From: Apostichopus japonicus
Lineage: Eukaryota; Echinodermata; Holothuroidea; Aspidochirotida; Stichopodidae
Reading direction: 5' to 3'
Assembly (NCBI RefSeq): GCF_037975245.1
Contig: NC_092562.1
Span: 30,516,054-30,580,053, forward strand
Length of the DNA stretch: 64,000 nt
The translations under genes were made by a program, and so were the position numbers. The notes under the pieces are model-generated. The model made no database searches. It was not told the origin of the DNA and was given only the letters and a program-made list of their open reading frames with translations. Shown here piece by piece: positions 49,019-58,799 of the stretch. Each line of letters starts with the position of its first letter. Position 1 is the stretch's first letter.

Positions 49019-49153
49019 TATTTTCACAATTGTTCCCACTGAATCCAGGAGGACAAAGACACAGACCAGTTAAATCTGAACAAACTCCTCCGTTAATACA
49101 AGGTTCACATGTATAAGTACAGTCAGGTGGACTCCACATGTTCTCTGGACATT
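49019..49153 (-). CDS. Exon EGF1 of unit C, Tie-like receptor ectodomain
   Basis: This 135-bp exon in phase 1-1 has donor GTAAGTT and acceptor catttag. The encoded EGF domain ([28 protein letters not shown]) is identical to that of units A and B. Four nucleotide differences were counted against them, and all four are synonymous. It is the most 5' exon I can identify in the window. The preceding Ig exons expected in a Tie-like order are not visible up to 63974. Confidence 0.9.
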
Positions 49154-49247
49154 CTAAAATGTAAAGGAGTGAAAAATATATCAGTAACTTTGATGAATCA
49201 ATTTGCATGTTCTCTGGTCATTCTAAAATGTAAAGGAATATAATATA
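49136..49247. repeat. Local ~69-bp duplication of exon edge, broken by transposon
   Basis: CATGTTCTCTGGACATTCTA and the next ~50 bases recur from 49205 (with GGTCATT); this second copy is then split by the insertion at 49248 and resumes at 53217. It duplicates the first 17 exon bases and the splice acceptor. Confidence 0.8.
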
Positions 49248-50479
49248 CAGTACCGCCCAGATTAAATCGGCCGTGGCATCGTGTATCGTGACAAAATATG
49301 AGGAGACTCGAGGAGTCTATCGTGATATCGTTTCCATTACGCCTATAGCAAGTACCTAACGTGATATCGTGCGTCGCATCGTGGTCGTAATATCGTGATA
49401 GTGTGTTCATCATTTCACTGGCACTGTATACTATCGTAATGTTATCGTTATAGCATGAATCACGTTGCAGAACGATCGATCGTTTCATCGTGATTTGAAA
49501 GAATTGGGGTAGGCTTCTTCCCGCAGTAGATGAAATCATCAATTCAACGCAATGTGCAATAGATTTATTGCAAATTCTGATCAAAAAGTTTGGTTTGTCA
49601 CCAAAATTAAGTGTCAATCGACATACAAGTTTCACAATCGCTAAACTAGTACGATAGGCCTAATGAACACACTGTAGGCCTACAGTACTCATCCAAACTC
49701 CTTCATACAAACCCCTTCTTTTAAAAAAAAAACAGCGGTCGCAAAATATTTTCTATTCGAACAAAACATTCGTTCTGAACTTCTTGTATGAAAGAATATC
49801 AGCCTAGTCTTTAATTGCACTAGCAAATTGTCCCAAATGTTACGATAGGGTTAATATGCATTTTAACGCTGAATATAGGCCTACAGTAGGTTTTTCACCG
49901 TCCGGGATGCATAGGGTGCATAGGGTGGCATACTTTAGCATGTTTGAACATTGTTTTCACGATCGAATTTTGCAAGATTTTCGAGAAAATTGTTTGCTTG
50001 AGGAATGTTTTTCCGCACCATATGATATGCTCAAATAAGCAGTTTCTTTTGCATAGCATCGGTAATCGATATGATCCTGATGGCAACCAGTATTGACACG
50101 CACATTAAAAATTCTACAAAATAGGTCATAACTTCTGTTAGAAGCTTTTTTTTATTTAAATGTCATAAAGTCATTCAATTGCTTTTGGCCGGACAGTTTG
50201 GTATGGTAGCAACCTTATTTTCTGAAAATACTAGATACGGTCAAGTTGATCACGAACCTCGTAGAATTTTCAAACCAGTCCAGACATGTTTGGTTTCACC
50301 AAATCCTCCATATCATGCAACAAAAGTATATTTTTTGAATATTTATGTGGTAATACTTGAATTTTTCATTTTGTTCAAACATGTGTTTAAGCATCATGTA
50401 ACGTAGTTAAATACACATTCGCCCAAAATTCAATGATTAGGGGTAGACCCAGTATATTTTATGGTTTCCGGCGTGTTTA

Positions 50480-51210
50480 CGTTCCGACAATTGTTTTTGA
50501 CTCTGAAGTTCTTTTGACCAATATGTTTTCGGACCAAATTTTTTTAAGACCCATATTTTTTGGGACAAATATTTTGATGACACAAATTTGTTTTACTCTA
50601 AAATTTTTTTTGACCAATTTTTTTCGGACAAGCACTATTTGGGTCATAAAAAACTTTGGGCCCTTTTACTTTTTGTTTCGTAAAAAAAAATCGGCGCGTC
50701 CAAAAAAAATGAGTGCCCCAAACAAATCAGGTCAGAAAAATTGTGGGTCCAAAAAAGTTGATTCCACAAAAAACAAATTGGGGCCAAATAAAATTGAGTC
50801 CCCCCAAAAAAAATTAGGCCGGAAAAAATTTGGGTCCAAAGAAAATGAGTCCCCCAAAAAAATTGGGTCCGAAAAAAATTGAGTCCCCCCAAATAAATAG
50901 TTACTGAGACAAAATTTGGGTCAAACAAAATTGATTCTACAAAGAAAATTTGGGTCCAAAAAAATTGAGTCCCCCCAAAAAAAATTAGGCCGGAAAAAAT
51001 TTGGGTCAAAAAAAAAGATGAGTCCCCAAAAAAATTGGGTCCGAAAAAATTGAATCCCCCCAAAAAATTAGTCGGACAGAATTTGGGTCTAACAAAATTG
51101 AGACCCCCCCAGAAAAAACATTGGGTTCAAAAAATGAGAGTCCAAAAAACTTGTCGGAACTTAAAGAGACGTCGGAATATAGAGACGACGGAACATAGAG
51201 ACGTTGGAAC
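50480..51210. repeat. Imperfect A-rich array, GGGTCCAAAAAAATTGAGTC type
   Basis: Words such as TTGGGTCC, TTGAGTCCCCCC and TAGGCCGG alternate with runs of A every 16-20 bases. The right edge carries two or three copies of GACGTCGGAAYATAGA. Both strands stay open (149-residue plus, 139-residue minus frame) only because the repeat lacks stops. Confidence 0.8.
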
Positions 51211-51280
51211 ATAGGGTATGTAACCCTTCTTAATACATTGAGAAATTACTAGTCAAAAATATTTTCTGAAGAAAAACCGT

Positions 51281-51680
51281 ACGATATATATTTCACAAAT
51301 ATTGATGCTTAGATAAGTGCTTCCTCACAATCAACGAGCCGCCCCGAAATTCACTCGGCTTACGTAAAACTTCTATATATATAACACGTAGAAAAAAAAC
51401 AAGTTTTTACACACATAATTCCCATTGACATTGTTTACGGAACATAAGTAGGTCAACGACATTCGAACTTGGCAACTTGCCCAAGTTCATTGCACCGTGG
51501 GAACGACACAACAAATTGTACATTTTCCCGCCATCTGGACGCCCGAGTGTAACTTTTGATGTAATATGCAAATTATTAATGGTACTGTGCGGTTAAAACT
51601 TAACCTATTGCGACACATACAAATTTTGGGAAGTTGTTGTAGATGTTACTTTTGTATCATATGTAAAGTACTGTATGGTA
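51281..51680. repeat. ~400-bp block shared with 23706-24110
   Basis: It is collinear with the block in the unit B insert, in the same orientation, with more indels. See 23706-24110 for landmarks. Confidence 0.85.
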
Positions 51681-52299
51681 CTATAATTTATAAAAGACGC
51701 TTTTCCTCAGGTGGTAGGGAAAAGGGGTGTTTCGGTGAACTCGATCTCTTTGTATAGTATTTGGATACTTAAAATGACCATGTACTGTACATGCAGTTTC
51801 AATTCTATTTAGTAAGCTGTACTTCGCATTTTTATCCTTTGTGGATCTTTATTGGAATAAATACGAAATGTATTTTTTTGACGCCAGTATTTAACGGTAA
51901 GCATTTTTTAAATTGTTGACTGAGCTTCAAAATCCATTTTCTAAAAAGTTGGTTTTCATGAAGGTTTTATAAAATATAGCTAGGGTAGGAAAATATTAAT
52001 TAACCACATTAAAGAAAGTTTTTCCATTATCCAAATAAAATACATGTTTCTTGTACTGAGATCTGAAAAAAAAACAGACTGACGTTTTTCTTCATTTCAT
52101 GCGCTAATACTAGTTTGGAATATGTGGCAACCTTAACAAAATAATTTTTAAGGTTAGTTAGATTTCTTGAATCCGAATAGAGACTCGGGAATCAGGAAAA
52201 GGAAGGCCCCTTGCGCGGACAATAAAGATGTTTTGTTTTTAACCGGCCCTGCTTCAAAGTTGTTGGGTGGAATTTTTTTCCTTTTCATTCTGTTGGAAC

Positions 52300-52636
52300 C
52301 AGTGGTGTAGGAAGGTACTTTTGAGTGGGGGGGCTGAAGACTGATGGACTGCCCGGGGGAGGGGTCTGAAATTTTTTGCATTTCCAGGTGGCCTCAGATG
52401 CAATTTGGTGCAATATAGCACACTTCAACACCCACTCCATTTGTAAACTTAATTTTGTATTTTCACCTGGCCTTAGATGCAATTTGGTGCTCCAAATGAG
52501 ATTTTTTTTCTCATTTGGAAATGAAAAAGGGGTTTCCTGACTTGCGAAGCGGGGGAGCGGAATGATACTTCCGCCCCTCCACATTTTTCACTGGGGGGCT
52601 GGCGCCCCCCAGCCCCCCCCAGTTCCTACGCCCTTG
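52300..52636. mobile_element. Small hAT-like element, 337 bp
   Basis: The ends CAGTGGTGTAGGAAGG and CTACGCCCTTG form imperfect inverted repeats with G-rich and C-rich inner runs. The 8 bases GTTGGAAC flank it on both sides (52292-52299, 52637-52644). It is non-coding and nested in the 4-kb element. Confidence 0.7.
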
Positions 52637-53235
52637 GTTGGAACCAACGATAAATTATGTAAAAACTTAACACAAGAAAGGCTTAGTAGTACTTTATTAT
52701 TCTTCAAAATGTTGCCAACTATTCAAAGTAACGTGGAACATAAAATCTACAACTAACACCAGTAACAGAAAAGGCGTGTACGTAACGTTACTGTTGTTAA
52801 ATAAAAAGTTAAACATGTAAAGTTGTGAGCTGACTTCAAAAAGTTTTCAAGGCGGAACTCCTGTAAAGATCGATTTTCGCACAGTAGAGTAGGAACTTCC
52901 TGATACACGATATTACGACCTAACGCAATAGCGTGAATAATAAAATTCAAAGCCCAAACGAAGTTACGAATCGTGACACACTCGGCTTGAAATCACGATC
53001 TCACGATATAACGTGTTAGCATGAATGTAGCAGTCATGTTTGCTATCGTGAAGGCTTGGTATCACGATATAGCGTGTGATCGTGGTATATCGTTATATCG
53101 TTGTAGCGTGTACAAAAAATTTACAGTAGTCAGGTTTCACGATAGAAAACGATAGAAAAAGATAAGGGCATCACGATACACGATGCCACGGCCGATTTAA
53201 TCTGGGCGGTACTGTAACATTGATGAATCAAAATA

Positions 53236-53503
53236 TGAGTATATTATTTCTTCTCTCATATAGCATGTTCGAGATTATTCTAAATGGCTATGCATAAACA
53301 AAAAAAGGACGGTGCAGCACCTTCAGGTGGTTTTCCTGAATTACGTCTTAAAAAGCGACATCTTCGGCAATAAACTCTACATTTCTACAGAGCGTTAATT
53401 TGTCTGGTGTTCGTAGTAATGATAATGTGTAATGGGTACAGCAACGAACGCCGAAAGGGACAGATATGCAACCAACACATGGCTCCCTGTGGGATGCACT
53501 ACA
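53236..53503 (-). repeat. LTR, 3' copy (minus-strand Gypsy derivative)
   Basis: About 268 bases match 54759-55027 closely. On the minus strand it starts TGTAGTGCATC and ends ATATACTCA, consistent with TG...CA termini. Confidence 0.75.
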
Positions 53504-53907
53504 CTCCCCTGCTGAACTAAGTTTGTCCCCAAACTACTTAGGAAATAAAACTTCAACAAAATTAAAACAAGATAGTAAAAATTAAACTGGTCGTCAACCC
53601 TTATGGAAACGAGAACATGGAGCACTGTTTCACAACGAATGCCGTAAAACAACTGCACTAAGCTACCAACTAGTGAGCTGAACATGAAAGTAAAAAACTC
53701 AAGTTTGAATTGCCACGGTACACAACAATATAATAAGCAGTTCAATACGATGCAAGGTGAACTATCAACATGAAATTAAAAGTATTGATAATACGGATGA
53801 TAACTAATGCTGCCATAACGCAACACAACTTACGACTTCAAAACAATAGGATATCTAGTCAGCAATACCAACAACAATAAGGAAATATTGAATAAAACTA
53901 TCCTTTC

Positions 53908-54621
53908 TTAACACTTAACAGATTTAGGGACGTTGTACGGATTTGTATGTTGTCCCCGGTTCACTCTATGGCTACCACGCAGTCGTGGCTGCTCGTCATC
54001 GGATGAATAGAGAGAAGAATCATCAGAACTGTCACTAAGGTATGATGTTGGAACCGTCAGTCGAGGCAAGGACATATCCCTAGCGACTGTGTTGTCAGGA
54101 AGATTTCCATGGAGTAGCGGAACTGGTAGACTGGGTGATGGGCAAGGACGTATTTCCCTCCTGTGAATCGTTTTGTTTGGACCAGAGCCATCGGCGAGCT
54201 GAATTACATACACAGAGTTGTCGTTTGGACGGGAGAGAACCTTATAAACGCCAGCTCCCCACTCATCTGCAATCTTGTGCCTTCCCCGGGGGTGGCTTTT
54301 TGTGTAGACGTTGGTACCAACTTTCAGTGGCTTTTCCTCAGCACGTTTGTCAAAGTGTCTTTTACGTGCTGCAGCTTGATGTTTTAGCGTCTGCCCTGCT
54401 TTCTTGTGGGCCATCTGGAGAGCTTCATTACGTTCAAAAATCCACTCATCCACTGAATCTGCGGTTTGAGAATGTGGTTGATTCAACAAGAAATCTACAG
54501 GTAAAACAGGTTCCCTGCCATACATCAAATAAAACGGTAAAAACCCAGTTGATCGAGGCATGAGGAGTACAGTTGTAGGCATACAAAACTTCCGGAGATC
54601 CTTAAGTGCCCTGGACGACAT
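53908..54621 (-). pseudogene. Gypsy-type integrase C-terminal fragment
   Basis: This 237-residue open frame starts at a Met that is probably not the original start. Residues 20-45 hold PRSTGFLPFYLMYGREPVLP, the usual motif at the end of the Ty3/Gypsy integrase core, followed by a helical stretch with QAAARKRHFDKRA. A small barrel-like segment follows (VGTNVYTKSHPRGRHKIADE, then VYVIQLADG), with HRREIRPCP typical of the integrase C-terminal domain. The catalytic core, reverse transcriptase and protease are missing, so it cannot act alone. It lies between two matching LTRs. The remaining C-terminal 80 residues are Ser- and Asp-rich. The frame has no stop, so the deletion derivative may be fairly recent. 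Confidence 0.8.
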
Positions 54622-54758
54622 TCTGCCACCGTCCTTTATCTCATTGATGCCTTATTTGTTCTGCATGCATCCCACTTATGACACCATTTAGAGGATACGC
54701 AGGAATAAATAGGCAGGAGAGAGTGCTAATTTCTACCACCGCTTGTTCTGGTGGCCAG

Positions 54759-55027
54759 TGGGTATATTATTTCTTCTCTCATATAGCATGTTCGAGATTA
54801 TACTAAATGGCTACATAAACAAAAAAAGGACGGTGCAGCACCTTCAGGTGGTTTTCCTGAATTACGTCTTAAAAAGCGACATCTTCGGCAATGAACTCTA
54901 CATTTCTACAGAGCGTTAATTTGTCTGGTGTTCGTAGTAATGATAATGTGTAATGGGTACAGCAACGAACGCCGAAATTTAGGGACAGATGTGCACCAAC
55001 ACATGACTCCCTGTGCGATGCACTACA
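54759..55027 (-). repeat. LTR, 5' copy (minus-strand Gypsy derivative)
   Basis: It matches 53236-53503 with about ten differences and small indels. On the minus strand, the segment just after it includes TGGTGTCATAAGTGGGATG, a typical position and sequence for a Gypsy primer-binding region. No matching target duplication was found outside the LTR pair. Confidence 0.75.
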
Positions 55028-55140
55028 TATGCATAGACCTTACTAACATTACCGGTAAATGCTTTGAAGTTGTCTAGCCTCAAATTAGACATCAGCAGTA
55101 CAACAGTGACTAGCAAGATCATTCGCTCATCCCTTTGAAG
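55028..55140. repeat. Dispersed repeat, related to 61580-61720
   Basis: The two share a GCATAGAYCTTACTA start and a GACATCAGCAGTAMAACASTGA core in the same orientation. Confidence 0.55.
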
Positions 55141-55164
55141 GGTTTGTGAAGTGGTATGGATTGG

Positions 55165-55330
55165 GTTTGAAATTTGAATACAGTATTCTATATATGTGCC
55201 ATAACTGAACGTCCTGCCGCAGTGGTGTACGGAGTGGTACGTACCAAATTACGTATTACTCCGTACACCACTGCGCCAGGACATTCAATTATCGCACATA
55301 ATTAGTATACTGTATTCAAATTTCAAATAA
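55165..55330. repeat. 165-bp foldback hairpin
   Basis: Arms of about 72 bases start TTTGAAATTTGAATACAGTA and meet at CGCAGTGGTGTACGGAGT around a ~22-base loop. Mismatches are few. It has the form of a foldback MITE; no flanking duplication was identified. Confidence 0.85.
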
Positions 55331-55543
55331 AGAACATGTGGCAACGGCAGACCACAGGGACATGTTAACAGCTAATATGACCTATTCACAACTGTGCAGT
55401 ATATTAATCTTGCGAGCTGACTTATTCAAAACTCTTTCGTTCTTAACTTTGAACACGTCCTGTTCTTAATTGATAATCCTCCTTGCAGACTTAAATATCA
55501 ATAATTGCCATTGCGTTCTTAAATGTGAATAGGCCCTACAAAG

Positions 55544-55921
55544 CAGTGGCGGAGCGTCCATATAGTCAGGGGTGGGCGAATGCAAATGTACTGCTGGCAC
55601 CCTTTTCAGCTTTTTACGACTTTTTACTTATTCGCGATTATTGACTTTTTTATTGTGCTCCGCATCTAAATATTGACATTTGTCACATTTTCTTGCTGTA
55701 ATTTTCTGACAAAATGCTCTAACAGCTATTTATTCTTCGTTTATCTGCAAACTACCAAGGCCCGGAAAGGGTCATTTCCAGTGATCTAGGGAGTAGCTTT
55801 ACTCAAAAAAATTCTGTACGCTCCTCGCCAACCTGTGGTGGCGCTCCACTTAGATAGTGTCAAAAGCGCCCCTACAGACAATTCTCGCCCCCTCTGACCA
55901 ATACCCCTAGCTCCGCCACTG
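55544..55921. mobile_element. Small hAT-like element, 378 bp
   Basis: Terminal inverted repeats CAGTGGCGGAGC / GCTCCGCCACTG are flanked by a perfect 8-bp duplication CTACAAAG (55536-55543, 55922-55929). It is non-coding. The end sequence and the 8-bp duplication fit the hAT superfamily. Confidence 0.88.
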
Positions 55922-55969
55922 CTACAAAGCAGTACTTGGGGTAGTTTATGCTATCAAGTAACAACTTAT

Positions 55970-56980
55970 TAATGCTCAGTGAACTTGAGGACTGTCTTTC
56001 TATGGGTAGGTTTGATCAACATGCCTGAAATACTTTACATAATGTACTTTTGTGGTGGTTGCACAGTAGTCAGTGGTGGTATATTGTTCAGTTCTATACC
56101 AGCACTATACAAAAAAAGGAATATACAAAAAAAGTCAGCATCACCTATCTACTGAATAGGATTTGTGTATATATACTGGCAAGAATCCATTCAACGCTTT
56201 TCTAAATCAAATTGTTTTGCAAAACCTTTGACAGTGAGAACTTCCATGCAACTGTGCAAATTCCCACCCTTTATTCACTTAAGCTGTTATTTATTATTAA
56301 TTGGCAAGATATTTATTTGATGAAATACGTACAGTACCATGCATGGCTCTGTCTTTACAAAGCTTCTGTTACACATGGCTGCCTTTTTCACTTCTTTGAA
56401 TGAAATCAATATAGGAACTATATGATATCTAGTATGACTCATGGCAGCATTGTCTGTTCAAAATTTATATGTGTTTGTACCAAATGTAAATAGTTACTTA
56501 ATTCTGCTTATTAAAAAATTTACTGGAATTAAATTGTTATTCACATTAAACCTTTTTATTTCTGTAATATTAAAGCATCCATATTCATTATGCACCAGGT
56601 TAACTACTATAAGCAAGAGCAGGATTTGATCTCTTCTTCTTAATTTACCTTGCACTACCGGGGTAGAGCCTACAGATACATTTTTGCTTTGATTTCTGCA
56701 CCATTGTCTTCAAGATATTAAATATTAAAGGGAGATTTTAGTGACTGCAAATTTAAGACCTAAGATATCTGAAACCTGTAGAAAGGTAAAACTAAGGTAA
56801 GGGAGCAGGAGGGACATGTCCACATACCTACTGTACCTGAACTACAGTAGGGCATTTTATATTGTGTAAATTTGTTAAATATAACTAAACTGTTCCTGTT
56901 AGCCACATAAAACACACATGCAGGCACACATGTGGTCCCAGAGTTTACCCGCTCATATGAACATACGAGCTCTTAGCTCT
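55970..56980. other. Unit C intron, homologous to 5220-5990
   Basis: Landmarks TTGTGGTGGTTGCACAGTAG, ACATGGCTGCC and ATATGATATCTAGTATGA parallel units A and B. No exon is present. Confidence 0.7.
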
Positions 56981-57229
56981 CATTATAAATAGGTGGTTAA
57001 TTGTTCAAGAAAGGGCTGGTACTGTTGAGTAGTGATGAAATGACATCGCATATTAGGTATACTTTATATTTATATGCAAATGCTCCTAATTTGAATGTTA
57101 TGTAATTATATGTTGACAGAAGGGTTTCATTAACTCAAGAGCAGAACATATTTGGTTCTTAAGCTAGAAGTTAGTGTTAGAGTAACCTCTAGCTATGTAT
57201 GTAGTTGAGTTGCAGTAGTTGAGAAGGGA

Positions 57230-57617
57230 GCAAGAGCGCAGTGCTAAAACGTTCCAATGTGTAGTAAGGTAGATGGGAAAGTGCAGATGTGGAGTGGGAG
57301 ACAGCTAAAAGAGCCTTTGTTGTTTGTAAACAAAGGCTGTCGGGGAATGACATCATTTGAAGCTTGGACAGATGAGAAACCAAATATTGACCACCTTTGA
57401 ATATTTGAGTGTATCCCATATGCTCATGTAGCCAAAGATGAGCGACAGAAACTCCACTCAAAGGCAAGGATGTGTATTCTCCTGGGCTATGGAACAGAAA
57501 CAAAGGGATATTGGCTGTATGATCCTCAACTAACAGTCTTTCATAGTTAAGATGTTCTGTTCAAGGAATTAAGCTATTGGGTCGAGAAGGAGCCTGATGA
57601 GCAAGAAGAAAAACAGT
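57230..57617 (+). pseudogene. Copia retrotransposon, integrase end, left part
   Basis: Plus-strand translation gives FEAWTDEKPNIDHL, a stop, then CIPYAHVAKDERQKLHSKAR and CILLGYGTETKGYWLYDPQL. This is the region after the Copia integrase catalytic core (TPFEAW...HLRVFGC...LDxKxxxCxFLGYxxxxKGYRLYD). In-frame stops and probable frameshifts show decay. A 1.17-kb DNA transposon (57622-58795) splits it from the right part. The minus-strand frame at 57189-57503 is only its shadow. Confidence 0.85.
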
Positions 57618-57621
57618 ACAT

Positions 57622-58795
57622 GGGCCATTCTCTGGAAAATGAAACTGGCATGAAAAAATTAAAGTGTTCATCAGGACCAAATGCTATACTTTTTGTTTTA
57701 GAGGGATTCCTCAAGTTTTCTGTTTCATATTTTTTTCATTAAAATTACAACCATAACATACTAATTTGCATAAATTTGCATTATTGTAAGTTGTAGCCAA
57801 AATTTGTAGTTTATAACTGTATATTTGTTTTTTCTACATGAATATCTAGAAATAATATTTCAGTTATCAACTATCACATGGAGGCAGTTATACATGGGTT
57901 AATTTATTTCATTCCTAAAGCAGAGGTTCCTGATCTTAAATTCTTCGTTAATAATGGGTGCTAATTAGCATAATTTTGATGTCACACACGTGACCAAAAT
58001 AACGCAAAAGTTTTCATAAAAAGTAACTGATGTGCCATATGATGTCCACACTTGATATGCTACCGTTCTTGATAAAGACTGTTAGTTCTGCAAAATATCC
58101 AGTGAAATAATTATTCCTACGATTAATTAATAGCCTCTTATTAGTCGTCACACACGTGACCGATGGTCACGTGTGTGACATTTATCCATTGAAATGCAGA
58201 ATGTCACACACGTGACCAAAAAATGTCACACACGTGACCCTCCAAATCATGGCAGTAAAACTGTTTTAAAGTAATTCCTATGGAATATCAACATCAGTGC
58301 TGTTCTTTGGTCATTACTAGAGTCACATTTGCACTGCAAAAATTGGAAACTACGGACTGAAAATTCAGAATGTCACACACGTGACCCAACAATGTCACAC
58401 ACGTGACCGGATTTTTTTAGCTTATGTAGTATTATGCTAATTTTAAGAAGTGAAATATTTAGGTGAAATGTCTTGTTAGAATGGAAACACATTAAGGTAG
58501 AAACATGAGAAATTAGGGTTATCCAGCCCTGTTAGAAACTGAGGAATTTGCCAATGTTTTTTTGTGCAAAAAAGCCAGTTTCATTTCACGTCACACACGT
58601 GACCGACCTTTATATGACCTCTGCCAGCACATGAATGTTCTGAATTTGGCTAAGCTATATGGTTTTGTGAAAGAGTCCCCTAGTGCATACATAAGTACTA
58701 CAATCAACCTAACTTTCTTTACCTAAAAGTAGTTACTTAGTGGTAAAGTGCAAATCTCCCCATTTTTCCGTCACACACATGACCGAGAATGGCCC
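57622..58795 (-). mobile_element. Non-autonomous DNA element rich in GTCACGTGTGTGAC, copy 2
   Basis: This is a nearly full-length reverse complement of 42212-43378, flanked by ACAT on both sides (57618-57621, 58796-58799). All nine motif sites are present, and the one shortened in copy 1 is intact here (near 57982). It interrupts the Copia remnant, so it is younger than that element. Close identity to copy 1 implies recent activity of a transposase encoded elsewhere. Confidence 0.92.
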
Positions 58796-58799
58796 ACAT

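Larger units (their letters stand above)
49248..53214. mobile_element. 4.0-kb TA-flanked DNA transposon with 44-bp inverted repeats
   Basis: Perfect terminal inverted repeats of about 44 bases begin CAGTACCGCCCAGATTAAAT and sit between TA dinucleotides (49246-49247, 53215-53216). The sequence just inside both ends is dense in ATCGTG/CACGAT words. TA targets and CAGT ends suggest the Tc1/mariner/pogo group. No transposase is recognisable; the minus-strand frame at 49198-49635 runs out of the element and matches nothing I know. Nested inside are a simple repeat array (50480-51210), the block shared with unit B (51281-51680) and a hAT-like element (52300-52636). Confidence 0.85.
41875..56980. 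repeat. Diverged unit C, related to units A and B
   Basis: Three EGF exons match those of units A and B. Intron stretches do too: 43380-44000 against 1290-1890, 45330-45530 against 2570-2750, 48500-48900 against 2840-3250, and 55970-56980 against 5220-5990. The matches are collinear but clearly older than the A/B pair. Between them sit insertions absent from A and B: a 1.17-kb element, a LINE fragment, a TTAA element, a 4-kb TA element and a Gypsy derivative. No Ig-b or Ig-c exon was found to its right inside the window. Confidence 0.8.

Noticed and set aside
49198-49635. 145-residue minus-strand ORF
   Set aside because: It crosses the left terminal repeat of the 4-kb element and consists largely of its ATCGTG-rich zone; no transposase motifs.
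54135-54563. 142-residue plus-strand ORF
   Set aside because: Shadow of the Gypsy integrase frame on the opposite strand.
57189-57503. 104-residue minus-strand ORF
   Set aside because: It is antisense to the Copia integrase segment, whose plus-strand motifs are clear.
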